A DNA stretch of 64,000 nucleotides from Persicaria tinctoria (taxonomy: Eukaryota > Streptophyta > Magnoliopsida > Caryophyllales > Polygonaceae): the NCBI GenBank assembly GCA_037127255.1, contig JBANSL010000004.1, forward strand, positions 86,014,627 to 86,078,626. Direction: 5' to 3'. The notes beneath the pieces were generated by a model, which was given only the letters and a program-made list of their open reading frames with translations, was not told the origin of the DNA and did not search any database. This document shows, piece by piece, positions 60,655 through 64,000 of this stretch (position 1 is its first letter; every line of letters starts with the position of its first letter). The translations under genes and the position numbers were made by a program.

Positions 60655-60724
60655 AGCCTATTAGCTCAATTGGTAGAGCGTTGTGTTTGGACACAAAGAT
60701 GTGAGTTCGACTCTCACATAGGCT
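60655..60724 (+). other. tRNA-like sequence (not a functional tRNA)
   Basis: Acceptor arms AGCCTAT/ATAGGCT, D-arm GCTCAATTGGTAGAGC and T-arm GTGAGTTCGACTCTCAC pair perfectly, including A- and B-box words. The anticodon arm TTGTG-TTTGGA-CACAA has a six-base loop, one short of a real tRNA, so no anticodon can be assigned. An inverted second copy lies at 62045-62114. Confidence 0.65.
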
Positions 60725-60771
60725 AATACGGAGTATGCGTTCATATCTCTATGGACTTATACGATTGAACA

Positions 60772-61590
60772 TGGTAGGAAATATATACACTAATGGCAGG
60801 ACAATTTTGTGAATCTGGTACGACAAATTTATGAATTATGAATATCTTTGAACTTATAAAATTATGAACTTGGTAGGAAATATATAGACTAGTGGTAGGA
60901 CAAATTTGTGAATCTGGTAGGATAAATATACGATATTGGTATGATAAAAATGTAATCACCGAAATTCCTAAGTGTATAACTTCACACTAATGTTAGGATA
61001 GATGTACACGAATGGTAAGATATATTTGTACTATTGGCAAAGAAGTAGAATTAATATTGATCAATCCACAAATCCCAGACTTGTAATTATTGAGGCGTAA
61101 ATTGACCATAATCTCAATCTCAATTACCAATCCATAAATCTCAATCGCAATCCAATTTATACCAATCAAAATTCATGAATCCAATCTAATTCAATGCTAG
61201 AGCGACTGAATTAGAGCATCTACCCTTGAATATAATGTTACTTAGGTTTCCTTCATCTTCTGTTCTAGGTTGGAAACCCTCTACTCTTGGTTATTTTTTT
61301 TTGAAAAATGTGGAACATAATTTGTTACGGTTTCTAGCTTGATTTTCCTTGAAAGTTATTTAAATTGGTATGATAGATGCACAGAAATGGTAGGATATAT
61401 GAAAACTAATGGTAGGATAAAACAACGATATCGGTAGGATCAGAATGGTAGGATTGATGGAAACTAATGGTAGGAGAAAACAACGATATTGGTAGGATCA
61501 TAATGGAAACCCAGTAATTCCTGTATAACTTGATACTAATAGTATGATAGATGCACACTGATGGTACGATATATTTATATTATTGGAAAA
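60772..61590 (+). repeat. Densest GGTARGAT motif array
   Basis: About 20 copies of TGGTAGGA, TGGTAAGAT, TGGTATGAT and close variants occur here. In 61389-61505 a 58-base unit with three motif copies (spacing about 22, 21, 15) is repeated twice. Confidence 0.8.
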
Positions 61591-61737
61591 ATGTAAATGT
61601 ATAATTGACTTTACGAAAAAAAATTACTTCCACATGAATTTCAGAAAAGCAAAAGGAGAAGGCAGGCTCCACGGGCAGAGACTGAAGTTATATGAACCAC
61701 AGATGCAAAAGCTATACATGGATATATCATGTGCGAT

Positions 61738-61880
61738 GATGAATATCAAGCTATGGTCCCTATCTTGGATAAAGTTAGTGCTACACTGAAAGACAAGATC
61801 CAAGTAGTGAATATTGACACTCAGAAGTACCCAGTCATCGCTGACAAGTTCATGATCATCACAGATTTGTCCTATCACCA
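61738..61880 (+). pseudogene. Captured thioredoxin (y-type-like) fragment
   Basis: One frame reads MVPILDKVSATLKDKIQVVNIDTQKYPVIADKF, the part directly after the Cys-Gly-Pro-Cys active site in plastid y-type thioredoxins. The active site itself is degraded: upstream TCATGTGCGATGATG keeps only a hint of it. No start, stop or C-terminal half is present. Confidence 0.65.
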
Positions 61881-62044
61881 ATGTATATATTTTTTGTCAT
61901 GTTTATAATCGTATAAGTTCAGAGAGATTTATGAATTTGTCCTAACATGTTCGTAAATGTGTCATACCATTAGTGTATATATTTTCTGCTAGGTTCATAA
62001 TTGTATAAGTTTAGAGAGATTCATGAACACACATACTCCGTATT

Positions 62045-62114
62045 AGCCTATGTTAGAGTCGAACTCAAATCTTTGTGTGCAAACACAACGCTCTACCAAT
62101 TGAGCTAATAGACT
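62045..62114 (-). other. tRNA-like sequence, inverted copy
   Basis: Read on the minus strand it matches 60655-60724 with six or so changes. The anticodon-arm loop differs (TTTGCA) but again has six bases. The acceptor arm holds one G-T pair and the T-arm has mismatches, so it is non-functional. Confidence 0.6.
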
Positions 62115-62503
62115 ATTTTCAATGAGTCCTTATGATCGTCTAGGCATCAAGAAGTGATAATTTCGCAGGAAGCAAAAGGAATAACTACAAAGGATAGGTA
62201 CAAGATCACTTACACATCGCTGCCACTGTCATCGGACAAACTTCTTGCACTTTTTCAGGTATGAAAGGACAGTTGTACACTATTGGTAGGACGGAAATAT
62301 TCTATTGGTAGGATGGAGACTGTATCGTTTCCTACAATAAACGGGTAACTTTTTCCTCGTCCTTTCCGCTTTTTGCAGAGCATGTTATGGTGTTTCAGAT
62401 CCTCATTTCAAGCTTATATATGTTTTTGGTGGACACCCATCAATGCAATCATTGCATTTTCCCCTCACAAATGCTCCCCCCTTTTCTCAAAAGAGGAATT
62501 CTG

Positions 62504-62517
62504 TTTTGGCGCCAAAA
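62504..62517. promoter_or_regulatory. Palindromic E2F-type site in MULE B
   Basis: TTTTGGCGCCAAAA, in the same position of the shared right-end region as the site at 56227-56240 of MULE A. Confidence 0.6.
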
Positions 62518-62960
62518 GTACACTGACAGCCCGCCAAATCAGCTACAGTGAATCCCCTCCAGATTCTTTCCAAAATATCTCCAGGTATGGAAAGACAGGT
62601 TTAGCCTATTGGTAGGACCAATTAATTCTATTGGTAAGATGGACAGTCTACTGTTTTATGAAATGAACGGAGGATGTCTTTTGGTGCCACATGTCACTGA
62701 CACCTACTGACAGCTACAGTGTAGCTACAGTACCCCTCCCCTTCACCTGCAACTTCCTCTCCCGGTTACTTTTTTATTTACAAAAATAGGCCACTTTCTA
62801 CCCCATGCAAATAATCTAGCCACTTGGCTATTTGTGCAAAGTTTTTTTTTATGCGGCTAGTTATGCAAATCGTCCGGCTAGTTATGCAAATCGCCCAAAA
62901 AAAATTGAACTTTAATTGTGGGTGTGACACGTTAGCAAAATGCTAGTAGAATTAGTAATA

Positions 62961-62988
62961 CTAGTTTTACTACCCGCGATCTTCGCGG
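62961..62988 (-). mobile_element. Helitron-type 3' terminus
   Basis: On the minus strand the hairpin CCGCGA/TCGCGG (62974-62988) is followed by GTAGTAAAA and CTAG (62964-62961), with T next. This is the same architecture as 45296-45325. The element would extend to higher coordinates, possibly past the window. Confidence 0.55.
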
Positions 62989-63617
62989 TTTTTTTATATA
63001 ACTTTCAGTATTATTCATGCACAAATTGTTTATGATCATAAAAATTATATAAAATATTTTTTACCTTTTAATTTCTTACTTATTATCAAATTATTATTGG
63101 TGATAATTTTTTCGAACGACTAATTTAATCGCTAAAATATTATAAAATACATAATTTCTCTTGCTACACTTCAATTATATTTTTTTAAATTCCAAATTTA
63201 GTATCACACGCATTGTTTAATAATTTATTAGTATATATAAATATAAACCGATTCTCTCTATATATAATTTGATCCATTTTCTTAGTGATAAAACTAATAT
63301 GAACTTTTTCATATAAATTAATCTAATCTAGATTTTTTCTAGATAAAATATTTATAAAATAATTCAAGGTAAACTGATAGGATTTGTAACCACTTAAGAC
63401 ACGAGGTTGAATACTTATACTAAAAATTAATTGAATCATTTATTAAAATGGACAAATAGGATGACATATGTATAAATAGATGGGTTTATTATCTAACGTG
63501 GCTTAAATATATTGAATCATCATTAATTGATGTGACAAAAATCCACCACAGATTGTACCAAAAAAATGACACATATACGAATTGCACAAGAGGAGACTTT
63601 ATATCTCTGTTTTAATA
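62989..63617. other. AT-rich DNA, possible Helitron body
   Basis: No frame, repeat or domain recognised. It lies downstream of the Helitron-type end. Confidence 0.35.
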
Positions 63618-63858
63618 TACTCCCTTTGTTAATTAAAACTTGTCGTTTATTATTCATGCACGCTTTTTTAGAATGATAAAAACTATATAAAATATTAACT
63701 TTTTTTAAAATTTGTTTTTATAAATTCATACTTAATCGTAATAAGTATGATATTATTTTTAAAAAATATTTAAAAAGTTAATATTTCATATAGTTTTTAA
63801 CACCTCAAAATACGTGCATGAATAGTAAAACGTCAAGTTTTAATTAACGGAGGGAGTA
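63618..63858. mobile_element. Stowaway-like MITE, well preserved
   Basis: TACTCCCTTTGTTAATTAAA (left) and its near-perfect inverse at the right form 25-bp terminal repeats with two mismatches. TA is present at both edges. The whole 241-bp element folds back on itself (inner words ATTCATGCACG, AAAACTATATAAAATATTAA and their inverses). Confidence 0.85.
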
Positions 63859-64000
63859 TTATATAGATATAAATATTGAATTAATGATGATTGATAAGAG
63901 AAGGGATAAGAGATGAGAGATTTATAAAGGTTGCTATACAATAACCCCTAATGAAAATTCTAATTTCAAAATCCGAAAGCTATAATTTTATATATATCCA
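63859..64000. other. AT-rich window end
   Basis: Nothing recognised. Confidence 0.4.

Larger units (their letters stand above)
60655..62114. repeat. Nested inverted repeat that begins and ends in tRNA-like sequence
   Basis: From the tRNA-like start, the left arm continues CTAATACGGAGTATG, TTCATATCTCT, ACTTATACGATT, GAACATGGTAGGAAATATATACACTAATGG. The right arm read in reverse gives the same order with changes, and weaker matches run for 200-300 bp. The arms are about 860 bp apart. GAAAATAG precedes both outer ends. Confidence 0.75.
56982..62896 (+). mobile_element. MULE B: Pack-MULE-like element with captured host-gene fragments
   Basis: The left 150 bp (GAGGAAATTGCACTAAATAGCC onward, to CAGCCGGTTAATGGG) match the left end of MULE A. 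The right ~700 bp (62160-62890) match the right end of A, including a TTTTGGCGCCAAAA site and GGTARGAT words. The right end read inverted (GCGATTTGCATAACTAGCC) is an imperfect inverted copy of the left terminus. It has no transposase gene. The interior holds exon-intron fragments of several host genes. Gene capture with introns is the hallmark of Pack-MULEs. It ends at a run of eight A (62897-62904). MULE A starts after nine A, so A+B may have one shared outer duplication, although poly-A is weak evidence. Confidence 0.82.

Noticed and set aside
60655..60724. Functional tRNA gene
   Set aside because: Acceptor, D and T arms pair, but the anticodon loop has only six bases, the second copy shares the fault, and both lie at the ends of an inverted repeat inside a transposon.

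Overview
This is a window of plant nuclear DNA. It has AT-rich intergenic sequence, GT-AG introns, plant-only gene families (EXPANSIN-LIKE B, a SUA-type splicing factor) and dense plant transposons: Stowaway- and Tourist-like MITEs, LINEs, a Ty1/copia element, Helitron ends and Mutator-like elements (MULEs). The UPF1 N-terminus and SUA layout fit a eudicot, and my weak guess is an asterid. Everything was read by eye and family names come from remembered motifs. No database search was run.

Layout. 1-11200 is gene-poor: a dead LINE reverse transcriptase (about 1300-2045), several MITEs, a 225-bp duplication interrupted by an RNase H-tail insertion (4811-5556), a poly-A insertion with target-site duplication (7028-7477) and a decaying TGATGCC-type repeat field (8150-9420). 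11528-13744 (+) is an intron-less CDS for a membrane-anchored acidic protein of unknown function. 14998-25622 (-) is a complete UPF1 RNA helicase gene. I placed 29 coding exons that join in frame to 1283 residues. 27603-29204 (+) is a complete five-exon expansin-like B gene. 29660-36457 is retrotransposon debris, including a copia element that lacks most of gag. 37471-44286 (+) is a complete SUA/RBM5-type splicing factor of 16 exons and 1020 residues, with one odd 83-nt intron that looks like former coding sequence.

45296-62988 is a transposon complex. It holds a Helitron 3' end, an 865-bp foldback MULE with a perfect 9-bp target duplication, a 5'-truncated LINE with a 17-bp target duplication, and two abutting MULEs. 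MULE A (47506-56981) carries a ULP1-like protease gene (+) and a mudrA transposase gene (-) that converge. Both are broken by stops and frameshifts. MULE B (56982-62896) shares the ends of A but has replaced its interior with exon-intron fragments of at least four or five unrelated host genes (LisH/RanBPM-like, APC10, SEC6-like, poly(A) polymerase, thioredoxin-y-like). It also holds a nested inverted repeat that starts in tRNA-like sequence.

The most unusual signals are in this complex. Dozens of copies of a short GGTAGGAT/GGTAAGAT motif are spread through non-coding parts of both MULEs, sometimes at splice sites or stop codons. Perfect palindromic E2F-type sites (TTTTGGCGCCAAAA) lie in the shared right-end region upstream of the transposase. 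The host genes UPF1 and SUA act in mRNA surveillance and splicing. Their adjacency is probably coincidence.
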